Assembly: GCA_947503895.1 (NCBI GenBank)
Contig: CANNFT010000007.1
Location: 62,001 to 126,000 of the forward strand
Origin: an uncultured Saccharospirillaceae bacterium
GTDB lineage: Bacteria > Pseudomonadota > Gammaproteobacteria > Pseudomonadales > Oceanobacteraceae
Direction of reading: 5' to 3'
DNA length: 64,000 nt
A program made the position numbers and the translations under genes. The notes under the pieces were generated by a model. It did not search any database and was not told the DNA's origin. It saw only the letters and a program-made list of their open reading frames with translations. Shown here piece by piece: positions 8,755 to 17,320 of this stretch (positions are counted from its first letter, which is position 1; the number at the start of each line of letters is the position of its first letter).

Positions 8755-9009
8755 CTAACGAGGAAATATCTCGTTCATCAAATTGAAAGCACGACGCAGG
8801 CTTTGCGAATACGTTTGACGACTCGCAAAGTGTGCATCGGGATATCTCTGTGACGGTAAAATATTTTCATAGTCGAGAAAGTATGCAGCGTCACTCTCTT
8901 TACTGCAAGTGATGAAAGTTGGAACGGTTAGATTCACGATGCTTTTTTGATCGAGATGTCGCTCACCTTGAATCGTGAAAATACTATGAATATTACAAAT
9001 TTCTAACAA
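8755..9009 (-). CDS. Small unknown ORF, possibly the C-terminal remnant of a larger gene
   Basis: 84 codons from a TTG with no good ribosome site; upstream in frame there is a TAA about ten codons earlier and no ATG. The translation ends RAFNLMNEIFPR and contains LTVPTFITCSKESDAAYF, which reads like the last third of an alpha/beta-hydrolase-type enzyme rather than a complete small protein. The strong terminator immediately after the stop codon also suggests a real 3' gene end. I cannot name the family. Most likely a decayed gene whose 5' part has been lost; a genuine small protein is possible. Confidence 0.4.
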   Translation of the reverse strand: MLEICNIHSIFTIQGERHLDQKSIVNLTVPTFITCSKESDAAYFLDYENILPSQRYPDAHFASRQTYSQSLRRAFNLMNEIFPR

Positions 9010-9155
9010 ATGTCCGATAGTGTGTCTTGAGTTGTTTTACTATTATGACTAATGCATATATGGAGCTAAAGCCTTTATTCCATTCAAACCTACCTGCTTG
9101 ATGTGTATCGACTAGGCTTATGCTAGAGAGCAGAATTGAATTAAAAGGAATACCA

Positions 9156-10928
9156 ATGAGTAGACGTTTTTCATTAGGGGCAGTCGTTCTCTTCACCACT
9201 TTCAATGCGCATGCCATCCCATTTACGGTCTTGGATGCACGCACCATGGGCATGGGGGGAACAGGTGTTTCCTCTGCACCGTTATCCGCCATCATTCCAT
9301 ACAACCCCGCGTTGCTATCTGCCTACCCTTATCGCGATGAAGATTATATTTCCGTTACACCGAGGTTTGGTTTTTATCTGGGTGATGAGGATGAAGTCAT
9401 CAAAAATGTGGACGACTTCAAGCCCGAGGATAAAGTGGATGAATTAGATGGACTTTTTCAAGAAGTGAATGATCTTAGTACACAGCTCACAGATGTTATT
9501 GAAAACGGCGCAAATGGGAATTTAGGGATTACAGATGCCGTCGCCAACATTAGCGGGGTCGTGGCCTCTGTCAATTCAAGTGATTTTTCTACGGTGGCCG
9601 CCCAAGATATAACGACACTTCAGACCGCTGCTGCTGCGCTCGACCCAGATACTCCCACCAGCTCGCTAGCGGTTTATATTGAGACTTCCAACGAGGTGAA
9701 TGGTGTAGCCGGTACAAACGGCAAATTAGAATTAAAACTCAATGAGTTCGTGGACTTTTTACAAGACGATATTTCAAACTCAAGAATCGGGGGTGGGGCA
9801 GCCGGAGGGTTTGCTATTGTCGTGCCAAGCAAAAAATTTGCAATGGGCATCAGTATTGATGCCAATGTCATTGGCGGAGGCACCATTACGATTGAGCAAC
9901 AAGATACCAACCTGCTGCGTGACTATATCGCAGGCGGTACAACCTTTGTTTCAACTTCGCTGGATGTCAATCAAGATGCCGCCACCTTGGGCGGCAGCAC
10001 TACAAACTTTGTTGCAGAATTGGCGGCTTTTCAACAAGCCACTACAGATGGCGATGCAGCCGCCGCTGCACAAGCAGAAACCAACGCCACAACCGCACTC
10101 GCATCCATGCTGGACTGCACAACCACAGGTGGCACTTGCGATGTTCAGTCGAGCGTTGATGCCGTCAGTAATTACAATTTCACCGGCAGTAATTCAGGGG
10201 AAGTCATCTTTCAAAATGGCGAGGTCTCAAATACCGAACCCGAACTCACTTCAACCATTCACTTATTCGGTGCTGTTGTTACCGATATGGCATTAGGATT
10301 GAGCCGTGAATGGAACATATCCGGCAGAAATATATCCATTGGTATCGCACCAAAGCTGCAAAGAGTCGATGTGTTTGACATTATCTTTCAAATTGATGGT
10401 GAAGACCAAAACGGGCAAGAATTGGATTTCGACGATATAGAAGTTGCGGATTACCATAAAGAATATGTCGCGCCCAATTTGGATATTGGTGCTGCCTACC
10501 GATTTGGCTTTAATGAACGCTGGACAACAGGTTTATCTCTTAAAAACCTGATGGGCGGCAGCTACGATTCTGCCGAAGGTAAAGAGGTCACCATTAATCC
10601 CATGGCGCGCACGGGCATTAGCTATTATAACCGTGACTATTTTTTAAAACCCAAATTCGCCGTTGACCTAGATTTAACATCCAATGAACCCACGGGTTTC
10701 GAAGATGGCACTCAATTTTTTGCACTCGGTGGAGAAATTGATTTGTTCCGCACCATTCAGCTACGAGCGGGCTACCGAACCAATCTATCGTCCTCTAACA
10801 AAGAAGTGGTCACCGCAGGCTTAGGATTATCACCTGCTTTTGTACACATCAACGTGGCCGCCTTTGCGAACCCTGGCAATTATCAAAAAGAATTTGGTGG
10901 TGCCTTTGATTTAGGGATAGAGTTTTAA
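9156..10928 (+). CDS. TraF-like outer-membrane protein (PF13729-type), exported
   Basis: 590 residues from ATG 9156, preceded by AAGGA at seven bases; an upstream ATG at 9120 lacks this site. A signal peptide (FSLGAVVLFTTFNAHA) is followed by ARTMGMGGTGVSSAP and NPALLSAYP, the pattern of the chromosomal conjugal transfer TraF family and FadL-like barrels. The C-terminal 250 residues look like an amphipathic beta-barrel (GAAYRFGFNERWTTGLSLKN) ending in F, as barrel proteins do. Residues about 75-330 hold a long alanine-, threonine- and aspartate-rich insertion predicted to be external or helical. Despite the name, family members outside plasmids have no proven role in conjugation. No transfer genes lie nearby. 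Confidence 0.75.
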   Translation: MSRRFSLGAVVLFTTFNAHAIPFTVLDARTMGMGGTGVSSAPLSAIIPYNPALLSAYPYRDEDYISVTPRFGFYLGDEDEVIKNVDDFKPEDKVDELDGLFQEVNDLSTQLTDVIENGANGNLGITDAVANISGVVASVNSSDFSTVAAQDITTLQTAAAALDPDTPTSSLAVYIETSNEVNGVAGTNGKLELKLNEFVDFLQDDISNSRIGGGAAGGFAIVVPSKKFAMGISIDANVIGGGTITIEQQDTNLLRDYIAGGTTFVSTSLDVNQDAATLGGSTTNFVAELAAFQQATTDGDAAAAAQAETNATTALASMLDCTTTGGTCDVQSSVDAVSNYNFTGSNSGEVIFQNGEVSNTEPELTSTIHLFGAVVTDMALGLSREWNISGRNISIGIAPKLQRVDVFDIIFQIDGEDQNGQELDFDDIEVADYHKEYVAPNLDIGAAYRFGFNERWTTGLSLKNLMGGSYDSAEGKEVTINPMARTGISYYNRDYFLKPKFAVDLDLTSNEPTGFEDGTQFFALGGEIDLFRTIQLRAGYRTNLSSSNKEVVTAGLGLSPAFVHINVAAFANPGNYQKEFGGAFDLGIEF

Positions 10929-10962
10929 TTTGTTCAGACCACATTACCTCTAATGGCCATCA

Positions 10963-10998
10963 AAAGTGTAGGCGATCGAAACGCCTGCACTTTAATTT
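10963..10998 (+). terminator. Terminator after the TraF-like gene
   Basis: AAAGTGTAGGCG (10963-10974) pairs with CGCCTGCACTTT (10982-10993) with one G-U pair and a 7-base loop, followed by AATTT. Confidence 0.7.
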
Positions 10999-11211
10999 CA
11001 CAAAAATAGATCCGTCAAAAAAAACGCACCGTTAAGAAAAAGAAGCTTTATTACAACCGCTTGGCCATCAGCACCCTCACAATACGCCAACTCACCACTG
11101 ACTCCGTACGATTCCGCTAAAACAACCTATTAGATAAATTCCCCTTTAGCGTTTAACATGCGTATCAAAGTCCATATACTTTAATCATTCACCCCTTGAA
11201 CGAGTATGACA

Positions 11212-12435
11212 ATGAAAACCTATCTGGTAGGTGGCGCTGTCCGTGATCGCCTATTGAATCTTCCCATCAAAGACCAAGACTGGGTTGTGGTGGGTACGAC
11301 CCCCTCCGCTATGTTAGATGCAGGCTACAAACAAGTGGGAGCAGATTTTCCGGTTTTTCTGCACCCAGACTCCCAAGAAGAATACGCATTGGCCAGAACC
11401 GAACGAAAGTCCGGAAAGGGATACAAAGGCTTTGATGTTGCTTTTGGCGAAGATGTCACCCTAGAAGAAGATTTGCAACGCCGTGATCTGACAATAAATG
11501 CGATGGCTCAGTCAGCGTCCGGTGAAATTATTGACCCCTATAACGGACAACAAGATCTGGAGGATCGGTTATTACGCCATGTATCAGATGCTTTTCAAGA
11601 AGACCCTCTACGTGTATTGCGTGTAGCTCGCTTTGCCGCACGCTTTCATCACTTAGGCTTTCGGGTGGCCGAAGAGACAATGCACTTAATGGGTGAAATG
11701 GTTCGAACAAATGAACTGACTCACTTAACGGCAGAGCGCGTGTGGCAAGAAACAGAGCGTGCACTCAGCGAGCGCTCGCCTTGGATATTCTTTGAAGTGC
11801 TCAAAGAATGTGGCTGCTTAGCCGTGTGCTTCCCAGAAATTGATGCTTTATTTGGTGTACCTCAACCCAAAGAGCACCATCCTGAAATTGATGTGGGCAT
11901 TCATACCATGATGTGCCTCCAACAAGCCACATTACTATCGGAGGACACTCAAGTTCGTTTCGCCACGTTGGTACATGACCTTGGTAAAGCCACCACACCT
12001 ATTGATGTATTGCCAAGGCACATAGGGCATGAAAAACGCGGGCTGAGTGAAATAAAGACATTATGTAAACGATTGCGAATTCCTAACGACTTTCGAGACT
12101 TAGGGTTAAAAGTTTGCGAATTTCACACCCATATTCATCGCGCACTATCACTTAAGCCATCCACAATTTGGAAGGTATTTAAAGCCACGGATGCTTTGCG
12201 TAAACCAAAGCGCTTTGAGCAACTTCTCGTATCGTGTGTTGCCGATTCTCGTGGCCGTACAGGATTTGAAAATGTGGATTACCCACAACAAACTTACATG
12301 CAAGCCATGCTAAACGCTGCAAAAAATGTCGATATACAGTCTCTCGTTAATCAAGGGCTAACCGGAGCTGCACTTGGGCAAGCTATTGAAGAAGCACGCA
12401 TTACCGCAATACAGTCCGCACTGCCAAATGAATAG
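11212..12435 (+). CDS. cca: CCA tRNA nucleotidyltransferase with HD domain
   Basis: 407 residues. It adds and repairs the 3' CCA of tRNAs using CTP and ATP. The N-terminus has the class II signature [12 protein letters not shown], and the two catalytic aspartates are in KDQDWVVVG (D21 and D23). [10 protein letters not shown] and [16 protein letters not shown] follow. The C-terminal third holds an HD phosphohydrolase domain ([12 protein letters not shown], with H and D conserved), typical of gammaproteobacterial enzymes with 2',3'-cyclic phosphodiesterase and phosphatase activity. ATG 11212 is chosen over 11206 because E. coli Cca begins at the same lysine and GAG lies at better spacing. It stands 57 bases before the pteridine reductase and probably forms an operon with it. 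Confidence 0.96.
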   Translation: MKTYLVGGAVRDRLLNLPIKDQDWVVVGTTPSAMLDAGYKQVGADFPVFLHPDSQEEYALARTERKSGKGYKGFDVAFGEDVTLEEDLQRRDLTINAMAQSASGEIIDPYNGQQDLEDRLLRHVSDAFQEDPLRVLRVARFAARFHHLGFRVAEETMHLMGEMVRTNELTHLTAERVWQETERALSERSPWIFFEVLKECGCLAVCFPEIDALFGVPQPKEHHPEIDVGIHTMMCLQQATLLSEDTQVRFATLVHDLGKATTPIDVLPRHIGHEKRGLSEIKTLCKRLRIPNDFRDLGLKVCEFHTHIHRALSLKPSTIWKVFKATDALRKPKRFEQLLVSCVADSRGRTGFENVDYPQQTYMQAMLNAAKNVDIQSLVNQGLTGAALGQAIEEARITAIQSALPNE

Positions 12436-12492
12436 AAATATAATTTATATTAGCACCTTCTGATTTATAGGCTTTCGAGGTAACAGAACAAT

Positions 12493-13323
12493 ATGGCTAT
12501 TGAGAATCACGACACGCAACATAAAAAAGTACAATGGGCATTGGTGACCGGTGGCGCGGTGCGCATTGGTGCGAGTATTTGCACAACACTGCATGAGGCA
12601 GGCTATAATATTCTGATGCACTATGGACGCAGTCAAACAGAGGCTGAAGCGTTAAGTGCAAAGCTCAATGCCGTTCGTCCGAATAGCTGTTTTATATTTT
12701 CTGCAAATCTTTCCGCTATCAATGACGTTACGTCGCTAATCGCTTGGGTAAAAAAAATCACTTTGCACTTACACGTATTAGTTAATAATGCTTCCGTTTT
12801 TTATCCAACACCTTGGCTCACTCATCATTCAGAAAAATCACATGAATATGAAGAGCAAACAATGAATGATTGGGAAAACATTTTTAACGTCAATGCCCGT
12901 GCGCCTTATCTATTATGCAAGGGATTATTAAAGCCACTTCAAGCTAGCCGTGGCTCTGTCATCAATATTATTGATATTCATGCAGAACGCACTTTATCCC
13001 ACCATCCTGCGTACTGTGCCAGTAAAGCCGCATTAAAAAACTTAACATTATCGTTAGCAAAAGATCACGGTGCTACATTGCAAAGTAATGGTGTATCGCC
13101 CGGTGCGATTTCTTGGCCAGAAACCAGCCAAGATAATAACGAAAACAATGTTCAAGCCTCTGATTATAGCCTTCAAAAAAAACAAGTTATTTTACAATCC
13201 ATTCCAAAAGGCACCATGGGTAATGAGCTAGACATCGCCAATGCAGTATTGTTCCTGACACAATCAAAATATATTAATGGTCATATATTAAATGTCGATG
13301 GTGGTCGATTACTTAATAGTTAG
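12493..13323 (+). CDS. Pteridine reductase-like short-chain dehydrogenase
   Basis: 276 residues with an SDR fold. The cofactor loop is TGGAVRIG with the arginine at the position that selects NADPH, as in PTR1 and FolM. NNASVFYPTP and the catalytic YCASK (Y and K spaced by three) are intact, and the family-typical C-terminus GHILNVDGGR is present. Pteridine reductases reduce dihydrobiopterin or dihydrofolate to the tetrahydro form. The setting supports this: folB and folK lie 1 kb downstream on the other strand. An insertion near residues 115-128 (histidine- and glutamate-rich) and a loop near 220 are longer than in typical SDRs. It follows cca directly. FolM is a reasonable name, but orthology was not tested. 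Confidence 0.8.
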   Translation: MAIENHDTQHKKVQWALVTGGAVRIGASICTTLHEAGYNILMHYGRSQTEAEALSAKLNAVRPNSCFIFSANLSAINDVTSLIAWVKKITLHLHVLVNNASVFYPTPWLTHHSEKSHEYEEQTMNDWENIFNVNARAPYLLCKGLLKPLQASRGSVINIIDIHAERTLSHHPAYCASKAALKNLTLSLAKDHGATLQSNGVSPGAISWPETSQDNNENNVQASDYSLQKKQVILQSIPKGTMGNELDIANAVLFLTQSKYINGHILNVDGGRLLNS

Positions 13324-13421
13324 CGAGCGAACACGTGTTATTTTCTAAGCCTATATTCGTACATAAAAAGGTCATTCACAAAATTTTCTAATATTTTTCT
13401 TAGTTGTTTTTTTGTGATCTA

Positions 13422-13450
13422 TTGCACATTCCTAAAAGCTCTATTACTCT
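13422..13450 (+). promoter_or_regulatory. Candidate sigma-70 promoter of the outer-membrane protein gene
   Basis: TTGCAC (13422-13427), a 17-base spacer and TACTCT (13445-13450) lie 100 bases before the start at 13551. The -10 box is weak. Downstream, TTATTC (13472-13477) and GAATAA (13482-13487) form a short palindrome that could be an operator. Confidence 0.35.
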
Positions 13451-13550
13451 CTGCGTGGATTGCTTATTCATACGAATAAATTCCATCGCACGCATCATCC
13501 TGAATTAAAAAAACAATAATGCCCTTTATGCCTCACCAAGGAGAGCAACA

Positions 13551-14123
13551 ATGAACAAATGGACCGCATTACTCACTGCTACATCACTTACCGTCGCCAC
13601 AATGGCGACTGTTCAAGCAGAGACACATCAGTTTGCAGCCATCACCTTTGGCAGCGCTACATCAGATGTTGAAGCAAAGACGAGTTTTAGCAAGCGCTCT
13701 GATCGCACCGATGCTAGCTCACAGTACAGTATTGCCTACGGTATTTCTGATCGAAATTATCGACTTTATGCCGATGTTGCCTACAACAACAACAAAATTG
13801 CTAACCAAACAACTCTGACATTTAATGCAGACTACACCTATCCCGTCATTCAAAAATTAAATGTATTTGGGGGCGCTGCTGTAGGCCACGCTACATTAGA
13901 ATGGGACGAAGATAATCTAGGCAATGGCGATTTGGGTGGCACAACGGATGATAGCTTTGTGTATGGATTGAAAGCGGGTGTGAATTACCAAGTCATCCCG
14001 AAAGCACAGATTGAATTTGGCTATCGTCAGCTTTATTCATCTCTTAAATCAACAGAAGATACGCTTTCTCTTGATGTGCAGGACACAGCCACCACCTATA
14101 TTGGCCTGACCTACAGCTTCTAA
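13551..14123 (+). CDS. Small outer-membrane beta-barrel protein (opacity/OmpA-like type)
   Basis: 190 residues. The signal peptide (TALLTATSLTVATMATVQA) is cut near residue 23. The mature part alternates polar and hydrophobic residues in about eight strands (YSIAYGISDRNYRLYADVAY, KLNVFGGAAVGHATLEW, FVYGLKAGVNYQV, AQIEFGYRQLY) and ends in YSF, the C-terminal aromatic signature recognised by the BAM complex. No OmpA peptidoglycan domain is present. GGAGAG precedes ATG 13551. Role unknown: adhesion, structural or stress porin are all possible. It converges on folK and shares a bidirectional terminator with it. Confidence 0.8.
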   Translation: MNKWTALLTATSLTVATMATVQAETHQFAAITFGSATSDVEAKTSFSKRSDRTDASSQYSIAYGISDRNYRLYADVAYNNNKIANQTTLTFNADYTYPVIQKLNVFGGAAVGHATLEWDEDNLGNGDLGGTTDDSFVYGLKAGVNYQVIPKAQIEFGYRQLYSSLKSTEDTLSLDVQDTATTYIGLTYSF

Positions 14124-14161
14124 ACATGGCTTAGCTCTTAAATCATAAAGGGCAACCCATC

Positions 14162-14191
14162 AAAAACGCCAGCTAATCGCCGGCGTTTTTT
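14162..14191. terminator. Bidirectional terminator between the barrel protein gene and folK
   Basis: AAAAACGCC (14162-14170) pairs with GGCGTTTTT (14182-14190), with an extra GC/GC step inside. It is A-rich on one side and T-rich on the other, and lies between convergent genes. Confidence 0.85.
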
Positions 14192-14238
14192 GTATGTTGG
14201 TGACACGCCTCAGCACGCACCTTTTAAATTTAAAAAGG

Positions 14239-14730
14239 CTAGTTGCCCTTCAGCTCCACCCGCCACAGCTTTTGTTTGTCTTTCTCATAGAAAAACCATA
14301 AACGAGCGTAGCTTACTTGCAGCTCAGGATGTATTTCATCCGCTGCTATTTCAGACAATGGTAATAATACAAATGCATTTTCTATGATTTCAGCACGAGG
14401 CAATAGAACGCCATCAATTTCACCGACTTGCTGATCGTAGGTGAGTATATCGATGTCCAGTGTCCGGCCACTAAACTTAGGGCTATTTCGCTCACGCCCA
14501 AAGTGATCTTCCATGGCTTTTAAGGCGCGACTTAATTCTCCGACAGTCAATTGCGTTTCAAAGCAGGCAACTAGGTTGAAAAAATTATCGCCATCAAACC
14601 CCACGGCTTCACTTTCATAAATATTAGAAAGCGTTAATTCACCAAATTGCTTCGCTAGCTCAATCAATGCGCCTTGAATGTTTTGATGCTTATCAATATT
14701 GCTGCCAATACTGACATAAACTTTAGCCAT
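14239..14730 (-). CDS. folK: 2-amino-4-hydroxy-6-hydroxymethyldihydropteridine pyrophosphokinase (HPPK)
   Basis: 163 residues, matching the family length of about 160. It transfers pyrophosphate from ATP to 6-hydroxymethyl-dihydropterin in folate synthesis. Seen: VYVSIGSNIDK at the N-terminus, NFFNLVACFET, FGRERNSPKFSGRTLDIDIL (Mg- and ATP-binding aspartates in DID) and LPRAEIIENAFVLLPL. It starts two bases after the stop of folB, so the two are translationally coupled. The order tsaD-folB-folK on one strand is common in gammaproteobacteria. Confidence 0.96.
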   Translation of the reverse strand: MAKVYVSIGSNIDKHQNIQGALIELAKQFGELTLSNIYESEAVGFDGDNFFNLVACFETQLTVGELSRALKAMEDHFGRERNSPKFSGRTLDIDILTYDQQVGEIDGVLLPRAEIIENAFVLLPLSEIAADEIHPELQVSYARLWFFYEKDKQKLWRVELKGN

Positions 14731-14732
14731 AA

Positions 14733-15086
14733 CTAGCGGCTTCCTCTTTCAATCATCACACCCACTGCTTTTGCACCACGAACGGCTCCGGGCTTACTCA
14801 GCCTCAGTGACAGCCAAGGCACATGGAATTCATCCATCAATATTTCTGCAATCGCTTCAGCCATGGTTTCGACCAGCAAAAATTCGCTGTCACCAATAAA
14901 TTGAATCAGTCGCTTTGACACTTCTTTATAATTTAACGCTTTCTCAATATTTTCAGATGCTGCCGCGGGTCGATTATCCCAAGCCATTTCTAAGTCAATG
15001 CGAACGATTTGCTTAACTTCTCGCTCCCAATCATAAATGCCAATGATGGTTTCGATTTCTAAACCGTCGATAAACACTTTGTCCAT
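14733..15086 (-). CDS. folB: Dihydroneopterin aldolase
   Basis: 117 residues from ATG 15086, matching E. coli FolB where the protein opens MDIVFIEQL and IGVYDWE; here MDKVFIDGLEIETIIGIYDWE-type residues are seen. The enzyme cleaves 7,8-dihydroneopterin to 6-hydroxymethyl-dihydropterin and glycolaldehyde. LALRLSKPGAVRGA-type C-terminal residues (LRLSKPGAVRGAKAVGV) and the catalytic lysine in SKPGAV are present. An upstream GTG at 15098 is a weaker start. It feeds FolK, encoded directly downstream. Confidence 0.95.
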   Translation of the reverse strand: MDKVFIDGLEIETIIGIYDWEREVKQIVRIDLEMAWDNRPAAASENIEKALNYKEVSKRLIQFIGDSEFLLVETMAEAIAEILMDEFHVPWLSLRLSKPGAVRGAKAVGVMIERGSR

Positions 15087-15173
15087 TGATCGTCTCACTT
15101 AATGTCTGGTGTCACTCACGTCGGTGTGGTTAACAATGTACCGGCGAAAAATACTGTCGAACCAACACGCTCA

Positions 15174-16211
15174 TTATACCGCTTCAAGCGTATCCATTGG
15201 CCAACGAGGGAAAACACGAATTTCATCACCATCTTTTTGCCCAGCCATTAAACGCTGACAACCGGCATAGGCAATCATGGCACCATTATCAGTACAAAAC
15301 TCAGGGCGAGGATAATACACCTGACCGCGTTTTTTATTCATCAAGTCATGCAGACGCTCACGTAAATAGTGATTAGCACTGACACCTCCGGCAATCACTA
15401 ATCGCTTATGCCCAGTTTGTTCGAGGGCACGACGACATTTAATTACCAAGGTATCCACGACGGCTTGCTCAAACGCTCGCGCAATATCAGCTTGATCTTG
15501 TTGCTCAACATACTTATGACCATCACGATCTTGCTGGCATTTAATGATGGTATTCCGTGCAAATGTTTTAAGACCACTAAACGAAAAGTCCAAACCGGGG
15601 CGATCGGTCATCGGACGAGGAAATTTGAATCGACCTTCAGTGCCCTGTTGAGCCAATTTAGCAATATGAGGGCCACCCGGATAAGGGAGGTTCATCATCT
15701 TAGCGGTCTTATCAAAAGCTTCCCCAGCAGCATCATCTATGCTTTCTCCGAGCACCGTATATTGGCCTATGCCTTTTACATCAACCAATTGGGTGTGCCC
15801 ACCGCTGACCAACAAGGCAACAAACGGGAATTCGGGGGCAGGGTCTTCTAACAAAGGGGCGAGAAGGTGGCCTTCCATATGGTGCACACCGAGCGCAGGC
15901 AATTGCCATGTCCATGCTAAGCTTCGCGCGAGACAGGCACCCACCAATAGGGCTCCCGCCAACCCTGGGCCTGAAGTATAGGCAATGCCGTCCAGCGTTT
16001 GCTCGTCACACTGCGCATCCGAAAATACTTGCTTAATCAAAGGGATGGCTTTACGGATATGGTCTCTCGATGCGAGTTCAGGCACCACTCCGCCATAATT
16101 GGCGTGCATGTCCACCTGACTGTAAAGACTATGCGCTAATAGCCCCTGCTCGGAATCGTACAACGCAATTCCTGTTTCATCACAACTGCTTTCTATGCCT
16201 AAAACTCGCAT
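15174..16211 (-). CDS. tsaD: tRNA N6-threonylcarbamoyladenosine transferase TsaD (Gcp/Kae1 family)
   Basis: 345 residues, the usual length. It transfers the threonylcarbamoyl group to A37 of ANN-decoding tRNAs, together with TsaB and TsaE. The start [14 protein letters not shown] is diagnostic. The metal-binding histidines lie in [10 protein letters not shown], and [11 protein letters not shown] and [13 protein letters not shown] are conserved. It diverges from rpsU, the classic arrangement of the macromolecular synthesis locus. folB follows after 87 bases. Confidence 0.97.
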   Translation of the reverse strand: MRVLGIESSCDETGIALYDSEQGLLAHSLYSQVDMHANYGGVVPELASRDHIRKAIPLIKQVFSDAQCDEQTLDGIAYTSGPGLAGALLVGACLARSLAWTWQLPALGVHHMEGHLLAPLLEDPAPEFPFVALLVSGGHTQLVDVKGIGQYTVLGESIDDAAGEAFDKTAKMMNLPYPGGPHIAKLAQQGTEGRFKFPRPMTDRPGLDFSFSGLKTFARNTIIKCQQDRDGHKYVEQQDQADIARAFEQAVVDTLVIKCRRALEQTGHKRLVIAGGVSANHYLRERLHDLMNKKRGQVYYPRPEFCTDNGAMIAYAGCQRLMAGQKDGDEIRVFPRWPMDTLEAV

Positions 16212-16388
16212 ATCCGCCTCTCATTCTCAGAACGGCGCCATGATACTGCTCATACCAGAGCAAGGCCAGCCACCAACCACTTACCCTCTGTTTTTCTTGC
16301 CGAAAGATCGAGAAAGCAGACAAAAAGATCGAGCATATATACCGCTAAGCCCCATATCACAAGGCTTAGGCTATACTGGCACAGGGCT

Positions 16389-16417
16389 TTGCATTTGCAG
16401 GTCAAACCGAGTAGAAT
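16389..16417 (+). promoter_or_regulatory. Likely sigma-70 promoter of rpsU-dnaG-rpoD
   Basis: TTGCAT (16389-16394), a spacer of exactly 17 bases and TAGAAT (16412-16417). The predicted leader of about 90 bases holds two hairpins: CTCTGTG/CACAGAG (16435-16441 with 16453-16459) and ACGCC/GGCGT (about 16463-16478), before rpsU. Confidence 0.6.
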
Positions 16418-16511
16418 GCCCCGCCTCATAGGGTCTCTGTGGTTGAAGAACGCACAGAGCAAACGCCAAAATCGGCGTCTAAGTCAACGGATACAATTTT
16501 AGGTAGTTTGA

Positions 16512-16727
16512 ATGCCACAAGTTAAAGTTAAAGAAAACGAGCCATTTGACGTAGCTTTGCGTCGTTTCAAACGTTCTTGCGAAAAAGCAGGCGTTTTATC
16601 TGAAGTACGTCGTCGTGAGCACTATGAAAAGCCTACGACTGAGCGCAAGCGCAAGAAAGCTGCAGCTGTTAAGCGTCACCAAAAGAAAGTAATGCGCGAA
16701 ACACGTAAAATGACTCGTTTGTACTAA
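16512..16727 (+). CDS. rpsU: 30S ribosomal protein bS21
   Basis: 71 residues, exactly the family length. The protein is basic throughout, starts [20 protein letters not shown] and ends in a lysine/arginine-rich helix ([14 protein letters not shown]). bS21 sits near the 3' end of 16S rRNA and helps start-site recognition. It heads the macromolecular synthesis operon; yqeY, dnaG and rpoD follow. Confidence 0.98.
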   Translation: MPQVKVKENEPFDVALRRFKRSCEKAGVLSEVRRREHYEKPTTERKRKKAAAVKRHQKKVMRETRKMTRLY

Positions 16728-16838
16728 TACAGTACATCCTTTTGTGCTAGGTTCTCGCCTCACACTATCTTGTTAGTGGATGGGCGTTGTTGATAAGCAC
16801 ATAAAGCTTTAAGAATTTTTAGAGTAAAGAGAGACATT

Positions 16839-17291
16839 ATGTCTGAGCAAGGACTGGTTCAAGAATTAAAAGATGCAGTAAAAGCTTCTATGCGTGCGAA
16901 AGATAAGCCACGCACTCAAGCATTGCGTCTGATTCAGGCCGAGCTCAAGCGTGTAGAAGTTGACGAACGCATTGAACTGGATGATGCGCGCGTACTGGTC
17001 ATCATGGATAAAATGATGAAACAGCGCCGCGACTCGGTGACTCAATACGAAGAAGCCGGACGAACCGAGCTTGCTGACATTGAGAAATACGAGATGAGCG
17101 TCATTCAGGACTTCCTGCCAGAAGCCCTATCTGCGGAAGCGCTATCAGCCATTGTCGAACAGGCAGTGATTGATAGCGGCGCGTCTTCAATGCAAGACAT
17201 GGGCAAAGTCATGGCATTGGTTAAGCCTAAAACACAAGGCAGAGCCGACATGGGTCAAATCAGCAAGCTGGTAAAAGCCAAGCTCGCTTAA
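16839..17291 (+). CDS. GatB/YqeY-domain protein
   Basis: 150 residues. It opens with helices rich in K and R (LVQELKDAVKASMRAKDK) and ends QDMGKVMALVKPKTQGRADM, the YqeY signature related to the tail domain of GatB. The family is thought to bind tRNA; its precise role is unsettled. Position between rpsU and dnaG is conserved in many gammaproteobacteria. Its stop is 29 bases before dnaG. Confidence 0.93.
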   Translation: MSEQGLVQELKDAVKASMRAKDKPRTQALRLIQAELKRVEVDERIELDDARVLVIMDKMMKQRRDSVTQYEEAGRTELADIEKYEMSVIQDFLPEALSAEALSAIVEQAVIDSGASSMQDMGKVMALVKPKTQGRADMGQISKLVKAKLA

Positions 17292-17320
17292 TCTTTATGC
17301 TTAAGGCAAGCTAATCCTCT

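Noticed and set aside
9120..9155. Earlier start of the TraF-like gene at ATG 9120
   Set aside because: It lacks a ribosome site and would put twelve charged residues before the signal peptide; AAGGA precedes ATG 9156.
9156..10928. Evidence for a conjugative element from the TraF-like name
   Set aside because: The family is common on chromosomes and no other transfer gene or origin was seen.
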